A stretch of DNA of 64,000 nt from Anoplolepis gracilipes. Taxonomy: Eukaryota; Arthropoda; Insecta; Hymenoptera; Formicidae. A model generated the notes under the pieces. The model was not told the DNA's origin. It saw nothing but the letters and a program-made list of their open reading frames with translations, and made no database searches. Positions 52,648-63,377 of the stretch are shown here, piece after piece; position 1 is the stretch's first letter; each line of letters opens with the position of its first letter. The translations under genes were made by a program, and so were the position numbers. The stretch spans positions 11,821,001 to 11,885,000 of the forward strand of contig NC_132979.1 of assembly GCF_047496725.1 (NCBI RefSeq). Direction: 5' to 3'.

Positions 52648-53407
52648 GTCTGTAACTATATACTTACATGAGTACCAATTTGTTATCTGTTGTTGACATT
52701 TTCAAGTCAGGTGATACTGATTTTCACTGCGCCGCTGATTTTTATTTATAATTTTATCGCTTCTTATATGCGTATATACTGCATTTATCGTACATTATGA
52801 CGATTAGTTAACGAAGAAATAAAAATCTGTGAAGTAAAAATCAATATCATCTAATTTGTAAAAATCAACAACAAATCAGCATGCTTATAAATGTAAGCTG
52901 TGTTCCAATATTCATTGCTAATACTAAAATTTATAGTTATGTAAATTATGAAAAAAAATTTTAATTTTAAATTAAATTAAGTTTGTTACACATTAATTAT
53001 TATAAAATTGTATTAACGTGTAATTATTATAAAATTATGTTAACATATAAAATTGTATTAACAGTTAAAAAGTAAAAAAATATTACTATATTACTATACT
53101 TTATTCTTTAATGTTAATTGATTATGATTTTTTTGATCAACAATCATTATCTCCATAGTGATTTACAAATATTTAAAGATAAAGAAATATAGAGATAAAG
53201 AATAAGTTTCTTTATCTTTACATATATATAAAAATTGTAATATGTATGTATACAAAGTTTATCGTATTAAACATGTATGAAATATACCATGAGATACAAA
53301 AGAACAATCCAAATCGGAAAAATTCCTGTACCATTTTTTGATCTCATTTTTCTGTTCGTTTTTATAAAATGTTAAAGTAAACTAATCAGCGTCTAGCTAT
53401 AGCAAAA
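52648..53407. other. AT-rich spacer, probably left flank of the Harbinger element
   Basis: No gene seen. If the element's left inverted repeat exists it should lie here, but no match to the right flank at about 59,440 was found. Confidence 0.4.
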
Positions 53408-53952
53408 ATGGAAACTCGCCGCCCGATATTCTTAAAGGCATATAAAAAAGAGCCCGCATTATATGCTGTAAAACACCCAAATCACAATAAACATTTACGG
53501 AATGCTTTACAAAGAATAATTAAAGAAGTGTAAAAATTGCGGTCAAACACAGAAATGAAAGAGTGCATAAATAAAATGCACTCTTTAAGAAATAGTTTTA
53601 ATACTGAAAATAAAAAAAGAAAGAATCAATAAAAAGTGGAAGCGGAATAGATGATGTAAATATTATATTATATTATTATTATAAATATTACATTATATTA
53701 TTATTATTAATATTATATTATTATTCATTTTCAGTTATTTTTATTCCTAATAAAAATCAAAATCTTACTTCTTTCTTTAGATTTATATTCTAAGTCTTTG
53801 GTATTTTGAGATATTTCTATTCTTAGAAGAACATTTTATTCCACGTAAAAGTATTTCCACAAAAATAAGTAGCAGCAGTCAAGAAAAAGTAAATACAAAA
53901 TAATATAGTAATATAATATAGTAATATAATAGTAATAAAAAATAATAATATA

Positions 53953-53964
<12 letters not shown>

Positions 53965-53983
<19 letters not shown>

Positions 53984-54049
53984 CACGCACGCACGCACGC
54001 ACGCACGCCCGCACGCACGCCCGCCCGCACGCTCGCCCGCACGCACGCC

Positions 54050-54080
<31 letters not shown>

Positions 54081-54137
54081 CCGCACGCACGCACGCACGC
54101 ACGCCCGCCCGCACGCACGCACGCCCGCCCGCCCGCC

Positions 54138-54193
<56 letters not shown>

Positions 54194-54196
54194 CAC
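53965..54196. repeat. CACG/CCCG tetranucleotide microsatellite
   Basis: CA repeat followed by GCAC units with scattered CCCG/CTCG variants, then CA again. Open frames of (RACV)n type are artefacts. Confidence 0.95.
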
Positions 54197-54199
54197 ATA

Positions 54200-55701
54200 C
54201 TACATAAATATATATACGTTATTACATGGGGGAGGGGGTAAAGATGGCAGATGGAAAGGTTGAGCGAGTAAGAGTACGAAGTGGTTTTTGAGGTGTTTAT
54301 AAGGATAAAGAAAACGGAAAGTGGAAAGGATGGGCAGAAGGGAAAGCAGAAGGACAGTGTAGTGAGAGAAAGTGGAGTGGAGGAGAAGGTCAAGCAGGAA
54401 AGAGAGATATAAGGACGGAAAAGTTGGATCGGGATGATGGAGAAGGATGACGTGGAAGATTTGAGAGGCAAAGGATCGAGAGACGGAGCGGAACAAAGAG
54501 GAAAAGGAGCGGACACCTGAAGGCGGAGGGAGTCGAACGACAGCGGAAGAAGAAGAAGAGGCGGAAATGAAAGAGAGGAAAAGAACAGGAGTGTAAAAGT
54601 GGAGTGAGCGAAGAGGGTGGAGAGAGGAGGGAAGGGGAAGCAAGAGGATGAGGAAACGTGGCAAAATTGCGGTGACGGTGAGAAGGCGCAAGGCGGTGGA
54701 GAGAAGGAGTTACAAAGAGGCAATGGTAGATGGCAGGAGAAGCGTGTCGGAGCGTACAGTATGAAGATCGAGAGATCGATGGGACGGCGAAGAGAAGGAT
54801 GAGATCGATTCGAGACAGGAAGGCAGAATAAGCGATAGACACGTGTTGCGGTGAAAGCAGGTTAGAAGAAAGGTGTAAAGAGAGAGGAGTAAGCGGGTAG
54901 CAAGAGGTTAAGAGACAGAGAGGTGCAGAAGGAGAAAGATAGTGAAAAGGAAGAGGAAAAGAAGAAAGGAGATGGAGGAAGTGAAACAGTCAAAGAAAGA
55001 AGTGAAGGAGATGAAAGGAATATAAAAGAGTTGTTAGCAGTGGTGAAAGGGGAGAGAAGAGGAGAGATGTTCGAGATGTGAAGGCAGGATAAACGATAGA
55101 CACGTGTTGCGAGGAAAGCAGTTTAGAAGAAAGGGTAAAGAGAGAGGAGTGAACGGGTAGCAAGAGGTTAAGAAACAGAGAGGTACAGAAGGAGAAGGAT
55201 AGTGAAAAGGAAGAGGAAAAGAAGTGGAGTGAGAAAGAAAAGAGAAAAAAGTGAAAGGAGAGATAGAGGAGATGAGAGGGATAAAGAGTGATGTGAGAGA
55301 GATGAGGGAGAGTATGGCGGAGATCCACAGGGAGCGGGAGAGTAGGAAGGAGAGCGAGGGGAAAAAGGCGGAAGATATAAAGGAGGAAACAAAGGAGGCA
55401 ATGATGGAGAGAAGCGTACACGATGACAGGTGGAGGTTAGATGCGGATAATGAATGGGCAGGGAGAAGAGAAACAAGCGAGGAGGAACGCGGAGAAGGAG
55501 AGAAGGGAAGAGGAGGTTGGAGGAGGAAAAGGATAGAAGAGCAAAGGAATGGCTAGGGGAAGAGAGAAAAAGAAAGAAGGAAAAGGAGGGAGGAGAAGAA
55601 GAAGGTTCCAAAGTGAGGATGAAAAGATCAGAGAGAAAGGAAAACAGAGAGATTCGTGTATATAGTGGAGTGGGGTACGGAGAGAGAGAAAGGAGAAAGG
55701 G

Positions 55702-55732
<31 letters not shown>

Positions 55733-57000
55733 TGAGAGAAAGAATGAGAGAGGGTGAGAGAGGAGAGTGAAGAAAAGTTTTACTTTAGTGGTAAGATAGG
55801 TTAAGGGAATTTGGTAAGGAGAAGGGTGAGGAGATTAGGGGATGACAATGTGAAAGGGATGAGAAGAGGGTCAAGAGAAGAAGAGGAGGATAGCCCAGCT
55901 TGGAGGAAAAAGAGGAGAGGGAAACTGGAAGAGAGAAGAGGAGATGATTAAGGGAGAGGAGAGACAGAGAGAGCAGAGAGAGAGATGGAGAAGAGGCGAG
56001 TGTGGAGAGGAAAGGGGGAACAAGGGTAACGGAAGAGAGGAAGGGGGGAAGAGGTAGAGAGGATGGGTCGTGAAGGAGGTAAGGGAAATCTAAAGTATGT
56101 AAGGGTCGCTAAATGGTCAGGGTCGCGGCGGAAGAGATTGAGGCAAAGAAGGGGAGAAGGTTTAGAAGGATGTATAGTCTGTAATTAGTGTATATAGGTG
56201 ATAGTGAAGAGAAGGAGAGAGGGAGTGAGAGAGAGGATGAGAGAGGGTGAGAGAGGAGAGTGGAGAAAGGTTTTGTTTTACTGGTAAGATAGAGGAAGTG
56301 AAGTGTAAATGAAGTAACATAAGAAAAATAAAGAGGGAGGGAGAGAGAGGAGAGAATTGGGTATGAGAGAGAAAACGGGATATGAGAGAGAGAATGGGGT
56401 ATGAGAGAGAGAATTAGCGGTGGAAGTGGGAAATGAACGGAGAGGGAAAGGTTAGAAGACTGAAGGGCGAAAAGAAAAAGAAGAGGCGTGGAGCAGGAAG
56501 CGGGGTTTTAAGGAATGGGAGAGAAAGAGAGGAAGAAAGAGAGAGAGAGGGATGAGAGGAGAGTGAAAGAGAGAGAGAGAGAAAGGGGGAGAGAGAGAAG
56601 AAAAAAACGGGATATGAGAGAGAGAGACATGTCTTTTAGATTGGGAATTGAAGGGAGAAGGGGAGGATAGAGGGTCGAAAGGGCGAGAGGAGAGAGAGGG
56701 GCGTAGGGGTAGGGAGTGGGTTTTTATTAAAATGTGAGATCACTCAAGGCCAGGTTCACGCTGAGGGATTTGAAAATGTATTTGTGTGTAGGTAAGAGTG
56801 ACAGTGTGAGGAGAGATGAGGTTTGATCGGGTATTTAGGAATGTATAAATAAGTAGAGAAGTTGTGGCGTGTGTGTGCGAACCTCGGGGGACGAAGTGGC
56901 GGGGGATAGCCACGGGGGCCCCCGGGGGGAAGTGATGTATGAATGGTTGAGGAGATGATAACAAATTGTAACCCTAAGGGGATCAATTTTGAATAAATAT
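54200..57000 (+). mobile_element. Purine-rich non-LTR retrotransposon remnant
   Basis: About 2.7 kb in which the plus strand is almost all A and G. A coiled-coil-like frame (55,251-55,556, KGEIEEMRGIKSDVREMRE) resembles an ORF1 piece. Two segments around 54,840 and 55,090 repeat AGACACGTGTTGCG..GAAAGCAG, an internal duplication. The 3' part (56,730-57,000) with GCGAACCTCGGGG, GCCACGGGGGCCCCCGGGG and an AATAAATATCTATCTAC tail looks like the 3' untranslated end of an R1/LOA-type LINE. No reverse transcriptase is present. The opposite-strand Ser/Pro/Leu frames are compositional. Confidence 0.55.
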
Positions 57001-57621
57001 CTATCTACATTATTACATAAAAATTAAAAATTAAAATATGTTTAAAAATATGTTTAAAATATGTTTATGGATTTTTTATTCATTTAGAACAATGTGAACA
57101 GTATAGATATAGTAATAAATGAAGAAATAAATCTCAATAGAATTTCGGAAGATGAAATAATATTAATGAAAGAAAATTCTACAGAAACAAAATTACAAGA
57201 TGATCATGAAGAGCAACAGGAATCTAATTTAATCGAATTTGAATCCTCTCAAAATGTTTCTCAAGAAGAATATTTCTTTCCAACAAGAAGTGAAGCCAAT
57301 CTCTTTAGTCAATCTAACACACCTTCTAGTTCACATTCATCAGTTCCATTTCAATCTTCGTCTTTATTATCCACAGTTAATGTTTCTAAACGTCGAAAAC
57401 TTTCAAGTACATATTCTGATAATTCTGTTGAAAAAATAATTGTCTCTTTAAACAAGCTTATAATTGTGCCACCTCCATTGGAGAAAAAAGAAAAAGAGTC
57501 TATTGATCTATGTGTGGAATTTGTGAGATCATTAATAAAAAAAATGACAGATCAGAAGGAGCAAGAAAAATTAATGTTAGATATTATTCAGCTAGTTATG
57601 TCAAAAAATATAATATTGTAG

Positions 57622-57909
57622 TATTCGTATTGTTTCGTAATTTATTATTATTGCGTTCATTATGTGTTCTTTTATTTATGTTAAAATACATCTATTATTA
57701 TTAAATCTATAATTATTAAAATAATAACTATATTTTATTTCTTGCTTGTAAATAGTTTATTTTTTTTGTACATTATTAATAATTGCCTTTTTTTACAGCT
57801 TCATTCTGCCATGGAACAGAACCAATAGTATTGAAATAATTCATAAATTGATCTCTGATTGCTTTAGCATTTTGAGTATGATTATTACCTCTTTGTCTAA
57901 TTAAATCAT
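57622..57909. other. Convergent intergenic spacer in the Harbinger element
   Basis: AT-rich, between the partner gene and the transposase stop; likely holds both poly-A sites. A coding-like tail (about 57,800-57,909 minus) suggests the transposase frame once extended further. Confidence 0.4.
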
Positions 57910-59314
57910 TCAGATGATTTGGGAATTTATTTCAGATTTATCCTCGATTATATTATTCCATGGCCTTCGAGATAAAATAAAATTATGTAAAATACAACAC
58001 GCGAGAGTAATTAACTCGACTTTATCAACTGACAAAGTGATTGTGTTGAGGAGAATTCTAAATCTATTAGCTAAAATGCCAAATGCATTTTCGACAATTC
58101 TTCGTGCTCTACTCAGGCGATAATTAAAAATTCTCTGATCGTAAGTTAGTCCACGTTCAGGATACGGTTTCATAAGATTGTTTAACAAGGGAAAAGCATC
58201 ATCAGCAACTATAACATAGGGTAATGGTACAGTATTTCCAGCTAAAGGAACAGATTCCGGAAAATTTAATGAATTGTTATTTAAACATTGGCCTAGCTCA
58301 TTGTCTCTGAATACTGCACCATCATTCATTCGCCCATTTTTACCAATATCAATAAATAAAAATTTGCATGTAATATCAACAAGGGCCACAAGTATTATGC
58401 TATCTCTACCCTTATAATTCCTATAAAAAGAGCCACTTTGTCTTGAAGCGCGAAAGTTTATATGCTTTTCGTCCAGTGCTCCAATGCAGTGAGGAAACTG
58501 CCATAAAATACGAAACCCGCTTTCAATTTCAGCCCACTCTTCTTTACTATTAGGACACTAAAAGAGAGATTTGGAATAGAAATGTGATAACAATAAGGAA
58601 TGAAAAACACATACTTTGATACACTCATCTTGAAGCTCATGAATGATTGCTTTTAATGTATCAATAATAATAATTGAAAGTGTATTGGGAGCTATGCGTA
58701 CTGCAAAGGAAAGATCTTTATATGAATTTCCAGATGCCAGAAAACGCAATGTAGCAGCCAATCTATAAATATCATATCAATATAATATAATATAACCAAT
58801 ATGCTTAGTATCAATTTTATATTTAATTTTAATTGATAACACAATGTAAAGAAAGACATAAAAAATTACGAATTTGATAAAAACCTTTGGCAAGGATTTA
58901 TAGCCTGATGCATAACAGTATCTTTTTTTGTATGTGTGGAGTAATTCGAGCCAAAAGTTCTTCAAAAAGATCTTCATCCATACGATAATAATTTTTATAA
59001 GCATCAATGTCTTGTAAACTATGAAAAATAAAAAAAAATACCGTGAAAAGCAGTAAAAAATATTTAATTTGATAATTAAAAAAAAATATATATATACAGA
59101 TTAAAGTGTACCGAAGCTCTTGTTGCACCATATTTAAAACTCTTCTTCCTTCGTTTCTTTTTTGCAACCAATTTCGGAGAACCCATATTCTCCTACGTCT
59201 TCTGTGGTTTCTTATTTCACGATTCTTTAATAACGCAAATGCAACCATTCTTCGTCGTCGTAAAATTTCACTTAAATACAAAAATTGCTGCTCATCCATA
59301 TTATACATTGACAT
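57910..59314 (-). CDS. PIF/Harbinger transposase, four exons, one indel
   Basis: Exons 59,314-59,112, 59,018-58,885, 58,762-58,615 and 58,557-57,910; introns of 93, 122 and 57 bp with GT-AG ends. The N-terminus MSMYNMDEQQFLYL is followed by an Arg-rich stretch, then EDLFEELLARITPHIQKK, a LAATLRFLASGNSYKDLSF helix region and the nuclease. The catalytic residues are visible: Asp in GALDEKHI, Asp in VADDAFPL, Glu in RRIVENAFG. A one-base change in the A run near 58,930 shifts the frame in exon 2; otherwise the protein (about 375 residues) looks intact. It cuts element ends; the partner gene converges on it. Confidence 0.75.
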
Positions 59315-60358
59315 GTTGATATGTCATATGCTATAAAATACTATTTATACGTCTGACGTCTTCATACAACGCTCCATACAACAAATCAAGCAGCGTACAA
59401 CATACAAGCTAGCATACAAGAAAATTATACAGAAAAACATACGTCGTGTGACTCCAGCTTAAGAGTCCCTGATATACACAGTACCTTATAGAATCACACC
59501 GAAACGACATTTATATCCATAAGGGATTAATGGCGGCCGTCATAAGGGCGAGCGATATAAGGACCTCGCACCCGTATTAACATCCCAGAGCGTATTAGGC
59601 ATCTACCAAAGGACCGTACTATGTAAAGTATTTAATATATTACTATTTGTGAGCTCTACTGGAGATCGGTGAGTTTCTTTATGTAATTATCATTTTATTG
59701 ATTATCCATCGCATAATTCATACGATGTAAATTATTGTTAATAATATTAGTATATTATATTGATCTTTCAAGGGCTTGATTTCTAAAGTGATTAACATTC
59801 ATTTATGACATATCGTCTATTCTTTTTGCCATTTACTTTCTTTTTAAACAATTACATAATTTCCATTATAATTTCATTGGTCTGATAGCGTCTTCGCACT
59901 TTGATCGAATTAACTTTCTTGGTGAGACTACATTATTGTTTATGTTAGTCTCAATTATTTCTCTCTTAATTTATATGGTCGTTTCTAATAATATCTTTTA
60001 ACAATAGCGGTTGCAGTACTTAAAGCGTTGATATAATTATTGACAAAAGATATGCTTCATTTGCATTTGGCAATATTTCGGTCACTTATTAATGAAGTCA
60101 TTAACAGGGTGATCCACCAGTACAATATTAAATATTAATTAGTTATTATAGTTTAAGATTCTTCATTTAAGTTCTATGCATTTGGTATAGTTCTCAGATT
60201 TTTGATATATGTATGTATTGTTCTTTGTACATATTTCTGGTTTTATATGTTCTTGTATTTTTATATGTATGTTTATATTGATTATTCATGGTGTTTTTAT
60301 GTTATACTATAATCACCATTTCTGCGATTTTTTACATGTGTTATATATATACATATAT
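59315..60358. other. Right flank of Harbinger element and AT-rich spacer
   Basis: ACGTCGTGTGACTCCAGCTTAA at 59,440-59,461 resembles Harbinger terminal repeats, so the right end may be near 59,460, but no left partner was found. The remainder shows no gene. Confidence 0.35.
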
Positions 60359-60584
60359 TGTAGAGATTTTATGTTGTAAAAGTTTTTATATATCATACGC
60401 TCCTGCTATCACGAGAGTGGGACCGTAGAAGAGGGGGCGCAAGTATGCGTCGAGAGTTAGTTGTTGTAGGAACGAAGACGCGGTGGTCTGTATACTTGAT
60501 AGAATAAAGAACTTCATATATATAATATTATTCTCGGCCTAAATTCTATCGAGATCTATAGAAAACCCTAGACATCTTCCTACA
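60359..60584 (+). repeat. Gypsy 5' LTR (226 bp)
   Basis: Contains CTATCACGAGAGTGG and an AATAAAG poly-A-like motif near 60,504. Differs from the 3' LTR by short insertions (ACCGTAGAAGAG and GTT) and substitutions. The following GATCAGAAGTGGGATAC is the primer-binding region. Confidence 0.88.
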
Positions 60585-60860
60585 GATCAGAAGTGGGATA
60601 CAAGGACAAAATCGGACGGGATTATCAGTAGTGTAATACACTCGTCTCAGTGTAAAAAGTACGTTCGTATGTCGTCGTATAAGTCACCGCGAGTTCATGT
60701 TGTATTGTCGTGCAGAATAAAGAATATTAGAGTTTTAAGAATATTCTCGACTGAGTGTCGGTTCTGTATAAAGTGCACTGAACGATATTTCGACTGTGTG
60801 CTGAGTTCTGTCGTGTCCACCCATTGTTATAGTGATCCTAGCATACAAAGAAAATAGCGG
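60585..60860 (+). promoter_or_regulatory. Primer-binding site and untranslated leader
   Basis: TCAGAAGTGGGATAC begins one base-pair step after the LTR, matching the leader type of the Gypsy element at 20.2 kb. A short frame at 60,669-60,857 has no known domain. Confidence 0.5.
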
Positions 60861-62053
60861 AAAAGCAACCGAACGAGTATACGGTAGCGGAATTAAAAGA
60901 AATCCTTCGCGAAAGAAAATTGTCAACGGTCGGTAATAAATGTGAATTATTGAGTCGATTGAGCAATTATGATCCAGAGATATGGTCGGTATTAAGTGAA
61001 ACACGTAGACCGGCGCAAGATCTTCCGATCGAAGAGGACGACGACGCGCGAGAAGAAACCACGAGTATAGATAGCGGGCGTGATAGACACAATGATATAG
61101 AGGATCCCACGAGTATCAACAATCTGATTCGTCGAGAAAACGAATTGCTGAAGCGTGAGAAAGCTCTTCTGCAACGTGAGATGGAGATGTTGAGACAAGG
61201 ATATGCGGAATATCGACACATTCCTCGTGTAAACGAAAATACCGGAAGACCTAACACACCTCGAGTAAATGTGCTCGATAATGTCAGAGCCGTTCGCGAT
61301 TTGCTGAGTGAATTTGATGGTAGTGACGGTACCTTTTGGAAATGGAAACAACAAGTGCGACTATTACGAATAACATACGCTCTGGACGATGGCACGACAA
61401 GGATCCTCGTGAGTTCAAAGCTAAAAGGACGTGCGTTTGAGTGGTTCCATTCTAAACCGGATCACTTTACACTAAGTGTCGAAGATCTTTTAACCAAAAT
61501 GAAAGAGATGTTTGATTTGCCTCAGTCAAAAATGATATTACGCAAGAAATTTGAAAAAAGATCCTGGAAAACAGAGAAATCCTTCACCGACTATTACCAC
61601 GAAAAAATAATTTTGGCCAACTGTGTACCTATCGCGGATGATGAGATCATCGATTATGTTATCGATGATATACCGGATCGAAGTTTGCAAGACCAAGCAC
61701 CCATTATGCGATTTGATTCACAAATAGATTTGTTGGAAGCGTTTAAAAGAGTGACGCTACACTCAAAGAAATTTGTTGAGCGTGAATCAAAGAGACCTAC
61801 GGACCAAGAGTCGAAGTATCCAAAGGAAGGGAAGGAAACGAAGAAAGGGGATTTGACGACAACCCAGGGGAGTGCCTCGCCACCCAACAAAGGTTCATCT
61901 TCGCGACGGAGGACGGTCAAATGCTACAATTGTCACAAAGCGGGACATCTTGCTTCTGTGTGCTCACATCCAAAGAAGGCGAAGGAAACGAGCACTACTA
62001 TAATAAAAAACATCAGCCTGCGATGTGTTATAATAAAGACGATTACGTTATGA
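60842..62053 (+). CDS. Gypsy gag with SAP motif and CCHC knuckle
   Basis: The frame is open from just after a stop at about 60,838 but has no early ATG; the next frame-compatible start is not obvious, so initiation may use an upstream frame or a non-ATG codon. The N-terminus YTVAELKEILRERKLS followed by KCELLSRL is a SAP motif. A Glu/Arg-rich coiled coil is at about residues 95-125. The capsid-type segment then has FDGSDGTFWKWKQQVRLL and GRAFEWFHSKPDHFTLS. A basic linker precedes one zinc knuckle, CYNCHKAGHLASVC (61,922-61,963). Intact over about 400 codons and likely still able to bind RNA. Confidence 0.75.
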   Translation, partial: HTKKIAEKQPNEYTVAELKEILRERKLSTVGNKCELLSRLSNYDPEIWSVLSETRRPAQDLPIEEDDDAREETTSIDSGRDRHNDIEDPTSINNLIRRENELLKREKALLQREMEMLRQGYAEYRHIPRVNENTGRPNTPRVNVLDNVRAVRDLLSEFDGSDGTFWKWKQQVRLLRITYALDDGTTRILVSSKLKGRAFEWFHSKPDHFTLSVEDLLTKMKEMFDLPQSKMILRKKFEKRSWKTEKSFTDYYHEKIILANCVPIADDEIIDYVIDDIPDRSLQDQAPIMRFDSQIDLLEAFKRVTLHSKKFVERESKRPTDQESKYPKEGKETKKGDLTTTQGSASPPNKGSSSRRRTVKCYNCHKAGHLASVCSHPKKAKETSTTIIKNISLRCVIIKTITL

Positions 62054-62220
62054 TACCTAATGTCGATACTTCAGTAGGTATTAATAAAAAGCTTTTACCT
62101 AAGCATAAAGGGCCTTATGTTATAAAGGAAATACTAGATTATGATCGATATGTTATAGAAGATATAGAAGGATTTCAGGTCAAATGCCATACCATGGTAT
62201 TATTTCTGCCGATCAAATAA
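61990..62220 (+). pseudogene. Gypsy integrase C-terminal fragment
   Basis: In a frame overlapping the gag end, YNKDDYVMIPNVDTSVGINK and KHKGPYVIKEILDYDRYV form the SH3-like C-terminal domain of a Gypsy integrase. The junction with gag near 61,980 is the deletion point; catalytic parts are absent. Confidence 0.7.
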
Positions 62221-62390
62221 GACCGTATATTCCTTCATAAGTAATAAGGGAATTTGTTCCGAAACGTATAAATGTATGATTTAAGTTTGTTATTTTACTC
62301 TATGCTTATATTTTATTTTTTTACTATCATTTGTGGAAATTATTTATTTTTTTTTATGTCCGAGACGGCCATAATGTCAGGCTGGCCGAC

Positions 62391-62595
62391 TGTAGGGATT
62401 TTATGTTGTAAGGGTTTTTATATATCATACGCTCCTGCTATCACGAGAGTGGGGGCGCAAGTGTGCGTCGAGAATTAGTTGTAGGAACGAAGACGCGGTG
62501 GTCTGTATACTTGATAGAATAAAGAACTTCATATATATACTATTATTCTCGGCCCAAATTCTATCGAGATCTATAACTCTAGACATCTTCCTACA
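62391..62595 (+). repeat. Gypsy 3' LTR (205 bp)
   Basis: Matches the 5' LTR from TGTAGGGATTTTATG to CTTCCTACA with two short deletions. Preceded by GGCTGGCCGAC rather than a clean purine tract. Confidence 0.88.
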
Positions 62596-63336
62596 ATATA
62601 TATATATTTTTATGTACATTTTCTTGTTATTATAAGTATTTTCTGTTCGATAACATTTATTTATTCGTAAACATATGTATCAAGTATTACTTTTCCATTC
62701 AAGCATATATATTGGTTTATTTGATTACTTCTTATTGGAATAAGTATCTGCTTAATTTAAAGTTTCTTTATATTTGTTCAATTTAACGATACAGTCCAAT
62801 AAATACTTCTGCATAATATTCTTATATGTTTCAAGAATAATAACTTTTATTCTGAAGTTTCTATTTACCATATTTATTATTTTTACTTGATAACGTATGT
62901 TCTTTTATTTTTAATTACCTCAGCTGTGTTTGTTTATAACAATTGGTTATTTACATTGCTTATATTCTTATTTTCCCATTATTGTTTAACGGTTAGTATT
63001 TATTATTGAATCGATTAACTAGGTATCAGACTACACCTTATATCCAAAGCCAGCACCTTCGAACCTTTTTATACAGTGTTTCTCGAAAAACTTTGAAAGC
63101 ATCGCGAGAATTCGAATATAAATCTCTTTTGCAGCTTTTGCGAAAACTTTGTGGATCCGATTTGAAATTTATAATTATGCAAGCGCACGGATATAAATTG
63201 TGAAAACTTTTATTCGAATTTATTATTTAAAATTATTTTATCAACAACTTTAACAAGTAATTTACATCGCAATACTAGTCGCAATATATTTCAGCTTTAG
63301 TAATTTAAAGCTAATTTTGAGAATTTACAGAAAGCG

Positions 63337-63377
<41 letters not shown>

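Larger units (their letters stand above)
53408..57621 (+). pseudogene. MADF/BESS-like partner gene of the Harbinger element, split by a LINE
   Basis: Exon 1 (53,408-53,632) starts METRRPIFLKAYKKEPALY and has the Trp/Leu-poor but otherwise typical MADF layout, with a single in-frame TAA at 53,531. After a 3.4-kb gap filled by other elements, a TTCATTTAG acceptor at 57,081-57,089 precedes exon 2 (to 57,621). That exon is acidic and Ser-rich, with a KRRKLSS basic patch and a C-terminal helix (FVRSLIKKMTDQKEQEKLML) typical of BESS-type dimer motifs. Harbinger elements encode such a Myb/SANT- or MADF-type protein that carries transposase to the nucleus and DNA. Whether the exons still join is unknown. 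Confidence 0.5.
60359..62595 (+). mobile_element. Internally deleted Ty3/Gypsy element with both LTRs
   Basis: LTRs at 60,359-60,584 and 62,391-62,595 start TGTAG and end CTTCCTACA and are about 90% alike apart from short gaps. Between them lie a leader, a SAP-motif gag and the last part of an integrase; protease, RT, RNase H and most of the integrase are absent. Flanks are ATAT on both sides, compatible with a 4-5-bp duplication but inside an AT repeat. Nonautonomous derivative of about 2.24 kb. Confidence 0.88.

Noticed and set aside
53823..55611. Several minus-strand frames rich in Ser, Pro, Leu and Phe over the purine-rich block
   Set aside because: They mirror the A/G strand bias, overlap each other and contain no domain.
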